Of a stretch of DNA of 47,249 nt, positions 8,491 to 17,229 are shown piece after piece. A program made the translations under genes and the position numbers. The first letter of the stretch is position 1. Each line of letters starts with the position of its first letter. Source of the DNA: Isosphaeraceae bacterium (GTDB lineage Bacteria > Planctomycetota > Planctomycetia > Isosphaerales > Isosphaeraceae); NCBI GenBank assembly GCA_021324445.1, contig JAJPJC010000463.1:1-47249 (forward strand), written 5' to 3'. A model generated the notes under the pieces. It saw only the letters and a list, made by a program, of their open reading frames with translations, made no database searches and was not told the DNA's origin.

Positions 8491-10713
8491 ATGTTCCAGA
8501 AACCGGCTCGCGTCGGCTCTGGGTGTGGGTCCGGCAGGGTGAGCCGGCCCGGCCGTGCGAACGAGGCGCCCGAGGAAGCTGGTCCGGTGGATAGTCCAGG
8601 TCAGTTCGAGATGATTGGGTCGGTGGCCACTCCTGACCGGAGGGCGCTGCCGGTACGCCGGCTGGTTCGGAGCCTGGCGTTCGCTCTGGTGCTGCAAGCC
8701 GGCTGGTGGGCCGCGGCGCAACCGGTGGGCTCGGGCTCCGGCTCGAGCTCCAGCGCGGCGGCCTCGGAGGAGTCCCGGCGCCCCGCGGCGGTGCTCAGCG
8801 ATCGGGTCATCCCCATCGCGCTGAGGGGTCCTTCGGCTGGGCAGCCGGCCCAGCCGCCGCGCCTCATCCGGCAACCGGACGTCATGGCGCTGCCGCCCTT
8901 GCCCCCGGAGCCCGTCCCGGCGATCCCCCGGATGATTCCGCTGGAGCCGGTGCCGGGCGCAGCCGGCTCGGCGACCGCGGCCCCTCAGCCCCGGCTCATT
9001 CAGTTTCCCCGCGATTCGTCGGGCCTGGCACCGGAGCGCCCCCCGGGACCGCCGCCGCCACGACCCGCCGCCGACGTCGCCAAGGATGTGACCAATCTCC
9101 TCGAGATGATCAAGGAGCCCGAGGCTGAGATCAGCCTGGTCGAGGGTCAATCCCGGATCATCCAGACCCGTCGCGATCTCACCCGGGTCGTCATCGCCGA
9201 CCCCCGGATCGCCGACCTCGAGGCGCTCACCGATCAGCCCGGCGGAGCCCGCCTCTGGCAGATCTTGGGCCGGTCGTTCGGCACGACCAGCCTGACGCTC
9301 TGGGACCAGACCGACCGACCGGTCTCGTTCCTGATCCGGGTCACGATCGATACCAAGGACCTGGAGTCGCGGATTCGCCAGGCGTTCCCCGGGGCCGAGG
9401 TCAAGGTCCGCCAGGTGGGACCCCAGGTCATCCTCGACGGCCAGGTCCCCGACGCCAAGATGATGGCGGACGTCCTCCAGTTGGTCACCGTGACCCTCAT
9501 GAACAGCCTGAGCCTCCGTGGCGGCGGGGGCGCAGCCGGTGGGACCGGCGGCGGGATGGGCGGCGGGATGGGCGGCGGCGGGATGGGCGGCGGGATGGGC
9601 GGCGGTGGTGCGGCTGGGGGTGGGATGATGGGCGGCGGCGCGGCCGGGGGAGCGGGAGCCGCCGGCCGCCCTGGGCTGGTCATCATCAATCGCGTGACGG
9701 TCCCGGGACCGCGCCAGATCCTGCTGCACGTCAAGATCGCCGAGATCAATCGCACGGCCACCCGGGATATCGGCGTGAGCTGGCTCTATGCGCGCGGCAA
9801 GTCGATCTTTGGCTCTGCGGCCGGCTCGGATACCTCCACCCTCGAGACGACGACCACGGCGAACATCGGGCAGATCCGCGGGGCCCGCGGTTCCGCCGGG
9901 CCGATCACCGGCAGCGTCGCCGGGACCGCCAGTGCCATTCCCGCGGGCAATTCTCCCCTGTTCGGCGTCTTCGACGCGGGACATTTCTCCCTGTTCATCG
10001 ACGCCCTGCGCTCCAACAGCCTGGCCAAGATCCTCGCCGAGCCCAACCTGGTCGCCATGGACGGTCAACCCGCCCGCTTCCTGGTCGGCGGCCTGTTCCC
10101 CTTCCCGGTCCCCCAGAGCTCCTCGATCCCCGGCGGGACGGCCGTGGTCACCGTCCAGTTCCAGCGCTTCGGGACGACCCTCACCTTCCTCCCCCAGATT
10201 CTCCCCAACGACGTGATCCGCCTCGATGTCGAGCCGGTCTACAGCTTCCTCAACTTCGGGCAGACGACGACGGTCAACGGCGGAATCGTCCCCTCGATCA
10301 CCGAGCGGAGCGCCCGCACGGTGGTCGAACTCCGCGAGGGCCAGACGCTGGCGATCGCCGGGTTGCTCCAGTTGACCAGCAACGCCTCCACGGTCCGGAT
10401 CCCGGGACTGGGAGACCTCCCGCTGGTCGGCCCCTGGTTCAGTAACAACACGATCACCACGGTGGAGACCGAGACGATCGTTCTGGTCACCCCCGAGCTG
10501 GTCGCACCGCTGGACAAGCACGAGGTCACCGAAGCCCCCGGCGACCGCGTCTTTCAGCCCAACGACGCCGAGTTCTACCTGCTGGGGCGGATCGAGGGCA
10601 AGCTGGGGCGCGAGTTCCGGGCGACCGTGGGCCAGCAAGACCCGCTCAACCTCATGAAGCACTTCCAGAGCGAACAGCACTGGGTCATCGGCCCCCATGG
10701 GCATGCGGATTAG
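8491..10713 (+). CDS. CpaC/RcpA-type outer-membrane secretin of a Tad (type IVb) pilus system
   Basis: A 740-residue secretin. The N-terminal region has a hydrophobic signal (LVRSLAFALVLQAGWWAAAQ, about residues 57-76) and a long Pro-rich linker. It is followed by the pilus N-domain typical of CpaC (ISLVEGQSRIIQTRRDLTRVVIADPRIADL), a BON-like segment (GAEVKVRQVGPQVILDGQVP) and the secretin domain with the hallmark VELREGQTLAIAGLL and VPSITER motifs and IPGLGDLPLVG. A Gly/Met-rich stretch of about 50 residues (9520-9665) separates the BON and secretin parts, which is unusual. The ATG at 8491 has GAGGGGGTAGG directly upstream. ATG 8611 would give a more normal signal-peptide position but lacks a site. 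It heads a three-gene plus-strand cluster; no TadA, TadB or TadC motor genes are nearby. Confidence 0.88.
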   Translation: MFQKPARVGSGCGSGRVSRPGRANEAPEEAGPVDSPGQFEMIGSVATPDRRALPVRRLVRSLAFALVLQAGWWAAAQPVGSGSGSSSSAAASEESRRPAAVLSDRVIPIALRGPSAGQPAQPPRLIRQPDVMALPPLPPEPVPAIPRMIPLEPVPGAAGSATAAPQPRLIQFPRDSSGLAPERPPGPPPPRPAADVAKDVTNLLEMIKEPEAEISLVEGQSRIIQTRRDLTRVVIADPRIADLEALTDQPGGARLWQILGRSFGTTSLTLWDQTDRPVSFLIRVTIDTKDLESRIRQAFPGAEVKVRQVGPQVILDGQVPDAKMMADVLQLVTVTLMNSLSLRGGGGAAGGTGGGMGGGMGGGGMGGGMGGGGAAGGGMMGGGAAGGAGAAGRPGLVIINRVTVPGPRQILLHVKIAEINRTATRDIGVSWLYARGKSIFGSAAGSDTSTLETTTTANIGQIRGARGSAGPITGSVAGTASAIPAGNSPLFGVFDAGHFSLFIDALRSNSLAKILAEPNLVAMDGQPARFLVGGLFPFPVPQSSSIPGGTAVVTVQFQRFGTTLTFLPQILPNDVIRLDVEPVYSFLNFGQTTTVNGGIVPSITERSARTVVELREGQTLAIAGLLQLTSNASTVRIPGLGDLPLVGPWFSNNTITTVETETIVLVTPELVAPLDKHEVTEAPGDRVFQPNDAEFYLLGRIEGKLGREFRATVGQQDPLNLMKHFQSEQHWVIGPHGHAD

Positions 10714-10728
10714 TCGGTTGGTCCTTTT

Positions 10729-10751
10729 GTCCGTGGTCCGTTGTCCGTTGT
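10729..10751. repeat. Short heptamer array (GTCCGTT)
   Basis: Three consecutive 7-base units GTCCGTG, GTCCGTT, GTCCGTT lie just after the secretin stop. A partial inverted copy (CACGGACCAA) occurs near 10812-10821, before the next gene. The unit is the complement of the AACGGAC array at 46460-46503. Confidence 0.6.
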
Positions 10752-10833
10752 GGCGTGGTGCCGAGCCGGGTCGGCTCAGGAGCATTGGCCTTGTGACCGA
10801 GCTGGGCCAATCACGGACCAATACGAGGCGAAT

Positions 10834-11472
10834 ATGATCGTTCGAGCAAGTCAAGCGGCCCGGTGGTGCGGGGCAGTCGTCGTCGTGGGGATCCTGGCGC
10901 AGGAGACGGCGGCCCAGCCGCCGGATGCCGCGACCGGCCCGCCCGGGGCCCCGGTCTGCCAGCGCCGCGGCCGCCTGCACCGGATGTTCCACCACACGGC
11001 CCATGCGCTCGATGACACGTTCATCGGGTATCCCGACACCTTCATCGAGCCCCCATTGGGCGCCTACATCCGCCGCCAATTCGCGGTGGAGGTCAGCAAG
11101 GCGGATCCGCATCGCTTCACGCTCTACCACTCGGATTTCCTGCCGGGTACGGACCGCTTCTCGCCGAACGGTGCCTCGCGGTTCAACCTGATGTTCGCGC
11201 GGCTGCCGACCTCCACCGGCCCGATCCTCATCGAGTGGCAGCCCGATCGACCGGCCCTGGCCGAGGCGCGCCGCAAGGCGGTGCTGGCCACGCTCGAGCG
11301 CGCCGGCCATCCGGTCCCCGACGATCGCGTGGTGATCGGCCCCTCGCCCTATCCGGGTGCCATGGGGATCGAGGCCGCCGGGCATTACGGGAACGTCATC
11401 GCGCGCAGCCAGGCGGCCGGGGTGACCCTCCCGCTGACACCGGCCGTGTCGGCTAACCAGGGAGTGCGCTGA
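10834..11472 (+). CDS. Small exported protein of the Tad-like cluster
   Basis: A 212-residue protein with an N-terminal signal (ARWCGAVVVVGILAQETAAQ, about residues 8-27). The body contains a His-rich segment (HRMFHHTAHALDD) and a C-terminal part (PILIEWQPDRPALAEARRKA..) in which a strand is followed by a helix, ending VVIGPSPYPG. This resembles the OmpA/CpaD-type arrangement in which a residue ladder is counted as in R-x-AVLATLERAG. I infer a periplasmic or outer-membrane accessory of the secretin because it sits between the secretin and the TPR lipoprotein genes, but the family is not recognised with certainty. ATG 10834 has a GAGG site; the frame extends upstream without support. It ends 1 base before the next start codon. 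Confidence 0.65.
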   Translation: MIVRASQAARWCGAVVVVGILAQETAAQPPDAATGPPGAPVCQRRGRLHRMFHHTAHALDDTFIGYPDTFIEPPLGAYIRRQFAVEVSKADPHRFTLYHSDFLPGTDRFSPNGASRFNLMFARLPTSTGPILIEWQPDRPALAEARRKAVLATLERAGHPVPDDRVVIGPSPYPGAMGIEAAGHYGNVIARSQAAGVTLPLTPAVSANQGVR

Positions 11473-11473
11473 C

Positions 11474-12466
11474 ATGCGAGTCGCGTCTGACTTCGATCCT
11501 GATCGCCGGATGAGGGCGCAGCGTCGCCGGGTGCGGTCGATCCTGCTGGGGTCCTGGCTGGGGGTCGCTGCGATCCTGGCCAGTGGCTGCACGCTCCTGC
11601 CCCGACAGCCGGCTCCGCCGGGGAACCCGGTCCCGCCCAACGCCGCCGGGCCGGTCCCGGTCCCCCAGGCCCCGGTGACCGACCCGAGCAACACGTTCCA
11701 GAAGACAGCTACCGACCGGCAGAAGTTCCAGGTGCACCTGGATTTCGGCAAGGTCTTCGAGTCCCAGGGAGAATTTGACCGGGCTGCCCAGGAGTATCAG
11801 GATGCCCTGGCCGTCGCCGAGTCCAAGGGGCGTCGGACGTTCAAGGCGGTCGATCGCGCCCTGGCCCATCGCCGGCTGGCCGCGGCCCTCGATCGGCTGG
11901 GGCGCTTCCCCCAGGCCGAGGAGCATTACCGAAAGGCCATCAAGCTGAGCCCCAAGGACGCCAGGATCTGGAATGACGCCGGTTACAGCCACTACCTTCA
12001 AGGGCGGTGGGCGGATGCCGAACGCGACTTGAAGACGGCCAGCAAATTGGCTCCGGCCGATCCGCGGATCCGCACCAACCTGGGTTTGACCCTGGCCGCG
12101 GCGGGTCGATCGCAGGAGGCCCTCGCGCTGCTCAGCAGTGGGGAGGGCGACGCGGTCGGGCACGCCAACCTCGGCTACATCCTGGCTGGCGCCGGTCAGC
12201 ACGACCTGGCGCGGCAGCACTATCAGAAGGCCCTGGCTCTGCGGCCGGACCTCGACCTGGCCCGTCGCGCCCTGGCTCAGATCGACCGCCAGCAACAGGG
12301 GCTCCCGCCGTCGCCACCGACCCAGATGGCCCAGCGGTCCCAGAGCACGACCGGCCCGGTCGATCCCCGCGTCACTCCCGCGTCGACCTCGAACCCGGAC
12401 GACGTCATCCTGCCGCCCCCACCACCGCTGCCCATGCCCACGCTGCCGAGTCGTACCTTGCCATGA
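11474..12466 (+). CDS. TPR-repeat lipoprotein, TadD-like
   Basis: A 330-residue protein with a signal peptide ending in a lipobox (AILASGC, Cys near residue 40), so it is probably lipid-anchored. Residues 75-275 form about five TPR motifs (FGKVFESQGEFDRAAQEYQDAL, HRRLAAALDRLGRFPQAEEHY, NDAGYSHYLQGRWADAERDL and others). The last 50 residues are Pro-rich. TadD of Tad pilus systems is a TPR lipoprotein, and the position directly behind secretin and accessory genes supports this role. The start is the ATG at 11474, one base after the upstream stop, so translation is probably coupled. Confidence 0.82.
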   Translation: MRVASDFDPDRRMRAQRRRVRSILLGSWLGVAAILASGCTLLPRQPAPPGNPVPPNAAGPVPVPQAPVTDPSNTFQKTATDRQKFQVHLDFGKVFESQGEFDRAAQEYQDALAVAESKGRRTFKAVDRALAHRRLAAALDRLGRFPQAEEHYRKAIKLSPKDARIWNDAGYSHYLQGRWADAERDLKTASKLAPADPRIRTNLGLTLAAAGRSQEALALLSSGEGDAVGHANLGYILAGAGQHDLARQHYQKALALRPDLDLARRALAQIDRQQQGLPPSPPTQMAQRSQSTTGPVDPRVTPASTSNPDDVILPPPPPLPMPTLPSRTLP

Positions 12467-12507
12467 GATGGGACGGTAGGATTGAGAAGTCATACCGGAG
12501 GTCCGTC

Positions 12508-12750
12508 ATGGCGAGGACGAAGATCGCAGTCTCGCTCGATTCCAGCTTGCTCGAGCGGTTAGATCGCCTCGCGGCCGAACGCGTTGTTCCCAGCCGAAGC
12601 TGGGCCGTTCAGGAAGCCGTTCGCGACCAAATGGCGCGGATCAGCCGAGCCCGGCTGGCGCGCGAGTGCGCCAAACTCGATCCGCTTGCCGAGCGCGCCA
12701 TGGCCGACGAAGGCCTGAGCGTCGATGCCGGAGACTGGCCGGCGTATTGA
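12508..12750 (+). CDS. Ribbon-helix-helix (CopG/antitoxin-type) protein
   Basis: An 80-residue protein beginning MARTKIAVSLDSSLLERLDRL, the beta-strand plus helix of an RHH DNA-binding domain, followed by SRSWAVQEAVRDQM as the second helix. The C-terminal half is Arg/Ala-rich and ends in DAGDWPAY, resembling the toxin-binding tail of MazE/CopG-type antitoxins. ATG 12508 has a GGAGG site. The expected downstream MazF-like toxin gene is absent: the convergent nitrilase gene ends 18 bases later. It may be an orphan antitoxin or a stand-alone regulator. Confidence 0.78.
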   Translation: MARTKIAVSLDSSLLERLDRLAAERVVPSRSWAVQEAVRDQMARISRARLARECAKLDPLAERAMADEGLSVDAGDWPAY

Positions 12751-12768
12751 GATCGGCTCGCCGTACTG

Positions 12769-13635
12769 TCAATCGCGACCGTTGGGCGCGACAAGCGGCT
12801 GGTAGAATCGCGGCCGCCGGTCGGCGAAGCGGTCGATCTCGTGGCGGCCGGGGACTCGCACCAGGTGCTTCTGCCGCGCGCGGGCCGGGTCAATCTCGGC
12901 GAGCAGGACTTCGCCGGAATCCGCGCCCGCCCTGGCGAGCAGCCGGCCGTTGGGATCGACGATCGAGCTGGAGCCGATGAAGCGAAACCCGCTCTCCTCG
13001 CCCACGCGGTTGACCGCCATCACGTAGACGGTGTTCTCCATGGCGCGGGTCGGGATCATGTGCTCGGCGGCGCACTCGGAGTGGGTCGGCCAGTTGGTCG
13101 GCAGGACGAGGAGGTCGGCACCCAGCAGCGCGAGGACGCGCGCGGTTTCGGGGAACGAGCCGTCGTAGCAGATGTGCATGCCGACGCGCAGCCCGCCCGC
13201 GTCGTGGACGGCGAACGGCCGGTCGCCCGGGTCGACGAACATGTCGATTCCCAGGTAGGGGAGATGGACTTTTCGATACGAGCCGACGACGCCGTCCGGG
13301 CCGGTCAGGACGCAGGCGTTGAACAACCGCGAGCCGTCGCGCTCCAGCAGGCCGAAGACGCAGAAGCCGGAATGCCGCCGGCACGCCTCGACCACCCGGC
13401 GCACCTCGGCGCCGTCGATCGGGACCGCATGCGCCATCCCCTCCTCGCGGCTGGAGAACCCGTAGCCGGAAAGGGCGCATTCGGGGAAGACCACCAGGTG
13501 GGCCCCGGCGCGGGCCGCCTCGCCCAGTCGCTCCAGGATGCGCTCGAGGTTCTCGGCCAGGCGGCCCAGCTTCGGTTCCATCTGGGCGGCGGCGACGCGG
13601 TAGGTCGAGACGGTGGACATCGGCGTGGGACTCAT
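12769..13635 (-). CDS. Carbon-nitrogen hydrolase (nitrilase superfamily)
   Basis: A 288-residue amidase/nitrilase with the complete catalytic triad: Glu52 (FPECALSGY), Lys122 (YRKVHLPY) and Cys156 (HICYDGSFPE). The length and GSFPE context fit the amidase and N-carbamoyl-amino-acid hydrolase branches better than true nitrilases; the substrate is unknown. The start at 13635 overlaps the stop of the upstream mlrC-like gene in an ATGA arrangement, so the two are translationally coupled and may act on the same class of amide or peptide compound. ATG 13620 is an alternative start. Confidence 0.87.
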   Translation of the reverse strand: MSPTPMSTVSTYRVAAAQMEPKLGRLAENLERILERLGEAARAGAHLVVFPECALSGYGFSSREEGMAHAVPIDGAEVRRVVEACRRHSGFCVFGLLERDGSRLFNACVLTGPDGVVGSYRKVHLPYLGIDMFVDPGDRPFAVHDAGGLRVGMHICYDGSFPETARVLALLGADLLVLPTNWPTHSECAAEHMIPTRAMENTVYVMAVNRVGEESGFRFIGSSSIVDPNGRLLARAGADSGEVLLAEIDPARARQKHLVRVPGRHEIDRFADRRPRFYQPLVAPNGRD

Positions 13636-15125
13636 CTCCAGGAGGGTTGCCGGGCCAGCTCCTCATCGAGGGGCACGATCGGGCGCCGTACGTGATGATA
13701 CATGAAGCGGGCCGGGTTCGCCGCGGTCAAGCCCGGGGTGTCGACCTCGATGATCCGCCCGGCGATCGGGGCATAGGCCGCCTTGTAGGCGACCGCCGCC
13801 TTCACGACCAGGATCCGCGCCTGCTCCGGGTGCAACCCCAGGCTCGTGAGCTGGCCCAGGCTGAAGGGCGGATGCCGCAGCGAGTTGAGCACCACCAGGT
13901 TGGAATCCTTGGTCGCGATGACCGCGGTGAGCCCCTGGTCGTTGTGGCGGATTCCGCCGTGTCGCGGCGCCTCCTCCTCGTAACGCCCGTCGTGCAGGTT
14001 TGCGACCCGTCCAGACAGCCGCACCGGCGGAGCATGGCGGTCGATCTTCCCCCCAGCCTCGACGGTGACCTGTCCACCGACACCGGCTTCCGCACAGGTC
14101 CGGACGGCCTCGGGGTCGTAGAGCACGACGATGGATCCGCTGGCCTCCTGGCGGATCAGCTCCTGGAGCAGGACGGTGCTATCGGCCGCGGAGCCGCCGC
14201 CGATGTTGTCGCCGAGATCGACCAGCACCACCGGCGTCACCGGGCTGGCCAGGGCGGCGGAGACCGCCGCGGCCGGGGGCAAGGGGCTGGCCGTCAGCTC
14301 GCCTCGACAGGCCCAGACCTCATCCGCCAGCTCGAGAACCAGCTCCTGAGCGAGGGAACTGTCCCCATGAGTGACCACCACGCACGACGCGCCCGCGGCG
14401 GCGACGTCGGCGTAGGCGAAGCCGGCGAACAGGCTGGCGTCCAGGACGCCCGGGCGCCGGTCGAGGTGCTCCAGGCGTGACATGAGGGAGCTCATCGGCG
14501 CGCGGCTGGTCTCCTGGGCGAGGATCGGAATCAGGATGGGGGGCCTGGCCAGCGCCTGGGTCAGCCGGACGTCTCCCAGGGCCGCCCGCATCGCCAGGCC
14601 GGCGGCGTGCCGCCCGCGCAAACGTTGATCGACGTGCGGATACGTGCGATAGCCGATCAGGGCATCCGTCGCTTCGGCCATCTGCTCCGAGACATTCCCG
14701 TGGTAGTCGAGCGTGGCGACGAGCGTGCGCTGCGGACCGATCCGCTCGCGGACCCGGCTCAGGATCGTGCCGTCGGCGTCCGACTCCCCCTGGGCGACCA
14801 TCGCCCCGTGCAAGGCCAGGACGACCGCGTCGACCGCTCCCGCCCGGTCGATCGCGCCGATGAGGGCCTCGGTCAGCTCGCGATAACACTCCGGCGTCAG
14901 GGGGCCGGCGGGCGTCGCCCATCCCATGAGCGTCGGGATGACCTCGAACCCGTCAGCCCGGGCCGCGTCGAAGAACCCGGCGACCTCGTGATGAGCCGAT
15001 CCCCACCGCGCGAAGATTCCGTCACCGGTCTCCAGCCCGCCCACCTCGAAGGCCGAGCGGTCCGTCGCCGCGCCGGCGAAGGTGTTTGACTCGTGCATCA
15101 ACCCGCCGATTGCGATTCGAATCAT
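13632..15125 (-). CDS. MlrC-like M81 family metallopeptidase
   Basis: A 497-residue protein of full family length. MlrC (microcystinase C) cleaves linearised microcystin, but most homologues act on unknown small peptides or related amides. The N-terminal domain carries the expected metal motifs: GLMHESNTF at 8-16, VLALHGAMV near 105-113 and TLDYHGNVS near 138-146. The C-terminal domain contains VVLVDLGDNIGGGSAADS. No signal peptide is visible, so it should be cytosolic. It forms a coupled pair with the nitrilase gene downstream and is transcribed away from the sialidase gene. Confidence 0.88.
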   Translation of the reverse strand: MIRIAIGGLMHESNTFAGAATDRSAFEVGGLETGDGIFARWGSAHHEVAGFFDAARADGFEVIPTLMGWATPAGPLTPECYRELTEALIGAIDRAGAVDAVVLALHGAMVAQGESDADGTILSRVRERIGPQRTLVATLDYHGNVSEQMAEATDALIGYRTYPHVDQRLRGRHAAGLAMRAALGDVRLTQALARPPILIPILAQETSRAPMSSLMSRLEHLDRRPGVLDASLFAGFAYADVAAAGASCVVVTHGDSSLAQELVLELADEVWACRGELTASPLPPAAAVSAALASPVTPVVLVDLGDNIGGGSAADSTVLLQELIRQEASGSIVVLYDPEAVRTCAEAGVGGQVTVEAGGKIDRHAPPVRLSGRVANLHDGRYEEEAPRHGGIRHNDQGLTAVIATKDSNLVVLNSLRHPPFSLGQLTSLGLHPEQARILVVKAAVAYKAAYAPIAGRIIEVDTPGLTAANPARFMYHHVRRPIVPLDEELARQPSWR

Positions 15126-15341
15126 CGATCAACCTGTTGAGGCGAGGGCAACGACTCGGACCCCGATCACGGTCGGTCTCGGTGCTCGAGACCAGGACGA
15201 ATCGTCCTCGCGACGGAGGACCATGTCAACCCCCGGGATTCTGGGGACGGAGCCGCCTTGCTCCGCGCCCGCAGCAGCCCCAGAATAGTCGCCGTGAGAT
15301 CGCTGCTTGCTTGCAAAGCATCCCGCTCGAGGATCAATTCG

Positions 15342-16439
15342 ATGAAGGACCCAACGATCATGTTCCTTTCTTCGATCGTGGTCTTGATCACAGCCGCCTG
15401 TCACTGCCTTGAAGCGGGCGAGCTGCGGCTCGAGCGCGTCTTCGGCCCCGAGGTCCCGACCGGCCGGTACAAGCATCCGGCGTGCATGACCGAGCTGGCC
15501 AACGGCGACCTCTACCTGGTCTACTACGGCGGCCAGGGGGAATATGCCACCGACACCGCCGTCTTCGGCTCTCGGCTCAGGAAGGGGGCCGCGCGGTGGA
15601 CTGCCCCGCAGCCCATCGCGCGCGATCCGTTCCGGTCGGTCGGCAACGGGGTCGTCTGGGAGGCTCCGGACGGCCTCGTCTGGCTGTTCTATGTCGTCCG
15701 CTACGGCGAGACCTGGTCGACCTCGCGGATCCAGTTCAAGGTCTCACGCGACAGCGCCCAGACCTGGTCGGACGCCTCGGTGCTCTCGCTCGATGAAGGC
15801 GACATGGTCCGCGGCCGGCCGATCGTGCTCCACGACGGCGCTTACCTCCTGCCGATCTACCACGAGACCGGACACGACCCCGAGCGGGTGGGTCCGGACA
15901 GCACCTCGCTGTTCCTGCGCTTCGACCCGGCGCGGCGGACCTGGACCAAGACCGGAGCGATCCGCTCACCCCGAGGGAACATCCAGCCGGCGGTGGTGCA
16001 GCTCAACGACCACGACTTGGTCGCCTACTGCCGGCGCGGGGGCGACTACGATCCCCGGACGGTGGGCCACATCGTCCGCGCGGAGTCGCACGACGGCGGC
16101 CGGACCTGGAGCGAAGGCAAAGACGCGCCGTTTCCCAATCCCAATGCCGCGGTCGAGTTCCTGAAGCTGCGCAGTGGACGGCTCCTGCTGATCTTCAACG
16201 ACAGCATGAGCCGCCGGACCCCGCTGACGGCCGCTCTCTCCTTCGACCAGGACCGCACCTGGCCGGTCCGCCGGAACATCCGCGAAGGCGACAACGACTT
16301 CGCCTACCCCAGTGCCTTCCAGGCGCACGATGGCCGGATCCACCTCGTCTTCACCTCCGACCGCAGGAGCGTCGTCAACCACGCCATCTTCGACGAAGAC
16401 TGGGTGATTCATGGCTCCTCGAACTCGGCTGGCAGGTAG
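15342..16439 (+). CDS. Sialidase-like exported beta-propeller (BNR/Asp-box) protein
   Basis: A 365-residue protein with a signal sequence (MFLSSIVVLITAACHCLEAG) and a six-bladed sialidase-type fold marked by Asp-box motifs: SRDSAQTWSD, SHDGGRTWSE and the weaker SFDQDRTWPV. An early GRYKHPACMTEL.GDLYLVYYGG and the SGRLLLIFNDS strand agree with exo-alpha-sialidase-family proteins common in planctomycetes, many of which probably act on other glycans. The arginine triad typical of true sialidases cannot be assigned with confidence. Two starts are possible, ATG 15342 (GAGGA site) and ATG 15360 (AAGGA site); the latter puts the signal peptide at the very N-terminus. Confidence 0.78.
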   Translation: MKDPTIMFLSSIVVLITAACHCLEAGELRLERVFGPEVPTGRYKHPACMTELANGDLYLVYYGGQGEYATDTAVFGSRLRKGAARWTAPQPIARDPFRSVGNGVVWEAPDGLVWLFYVVRYGETWSTSRIQFKVSRDSAQTWSDASVLSLDEGDMVRGRPIVLHDGAYLLPIYHETGHDPERVGPDSTSLFLRFDPARRTWTKTGAIRSPRGNIQPAVVQLNDHDLVAYCRRGGDYDPRTVGHIVRAESHDGGRTWSEGKDAPFPNPNAAVEFLKLRSGRLLLIFNDSMSRRTPLTAALSFDQDRTWPVRRNIREGDNDFAYPSAFQAHDGRIHLVFTSDRRSVVNHAIFDEDWVIHGSSNSAGR

Positions 16440-16520
16440 AACCCACGAACCTCACCAGCTAGATTGATAGGGTGAACGCTTCAAGCCACTCAATCCTCTT
16501 CCTCCCCGGGAGACCGTTCC

Positions 16521-16889
16521 ATGGCCGCCCCAGAGTTCCAGCACCTCAGCGTCAAGGAGGTCGATGGCGTCGCCGTCGTCGACTTCATCAACTCCCAGTT
16601 GATGTTCGCCGCGGATGTCGTCGCGGAAATCGGCGCGGAGCTGAGCAGCCTGATCACCCAGCGCGGTTACTCGAAGATCCTCCTCGACTTCAGCCACGTC
16701 CAGTACCTCTCCAGCTCGATGCTCGCCCAGCTCACCAAGCTGCAACGCGAGGTCGAACAGGCCCGAGGGCGACTCAAGATCTGCGGTCTGGGCCCGATCC
16801 TTCAGGACACGTTCCGGATCGGCCACTTCGAGCACCTCTTTGCCATCTATGATGATTGCGAGTCAGCCCGGCGAGCGTTCGCATCCTGA
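16521..16889 (+). CDS. STAS-domain protein (anti-sigma factor antagonist-like)
   Basis: A 122-residue single STAS domain. The central motif LLDFSHVQYLSSSMLAQLTKL carries the Ser cluster (64-66) where SpoIIAA/RsbV-type proteins are phosphorylated by their kinase. The rest (VVDFINSQLM, LKICGLGPILQDTFRIGH) matches the family over its full length. It presumably takes part in partner switching, but no RsbW-like kinase or RsbU-like phosphatase lies beside it. The PP2C gene 14 kb away belongs to a different subfamily. Confidence 0.87.
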   Translation: MAAPEFQHLSVKEVDGVAVVDFINSQLMFAADVVAEIGAELSSLITQRGYSKILLDFSHVQYLSSSMLAQLTKLQREVEQARGRLKICGLGPILQDTFRIGHFEHLFAIYDDCESARRAFAS

Positions 16890-16922
16890 TTCAGAGTTTG
16901 TTCCTGAAGGCGTGTCTGACGG

Positions 16923-16997
16923 TTGTAGGGTGGGTGCAACCCACCAAGGGAACGCCTGAGCGCTCTTGAGGATCGGTGGGTCGCACCCACCCTACAA
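16923..16997. repeat. REP-like hairpin doublet (GTAGG-GTGGGT family)
   Basis: The 23-base arms 16923-16945 and 16975-16997 are inverted with one mismatch. Each arm has the nested hairpin GGTGGGT..ACCCACC and a GTAGG foot, as at 4645-4704. It occupies the 340-base gap between the STAS and VIT/VWA genes, which otherwise shows no gene. Confidence 0.75.
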
Positions 16998-17229
16998 GAT
17001 CGAAAAAACCCCGCGCGCGCTAATAAACTCGGCCGTTCTGCGTCTAAGTGAATAGGACCGAGCACGTCTCCAGGTCTCCGATCGGGATCGAGGCATCGGA
17101 GAGTCGAGAGCGTGGATGCATCAAGCGGACGGGATCGCAACGGGTCGCGGCAGGAGGAGACCTCGGCCGGGGCAACACACCCGATGGTCCTGTCCGCCCC
17201 GCGTGCCGAAAACTTTTGGGGGAACCACC

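Noticed and set aside
9540..9620. Possible tandem repeat array in the GGCGGGATG-rich tract
   Set aside because: It is coding low-complexity sequence for Gly/Met, with irregular unit length.
8377..11751. 1124-codon open frame on the minus strand
   Set aside because: It is antisense to the secretin and its neighbours, Arg/Gly/His-rich and without any domain; a product of high GC.
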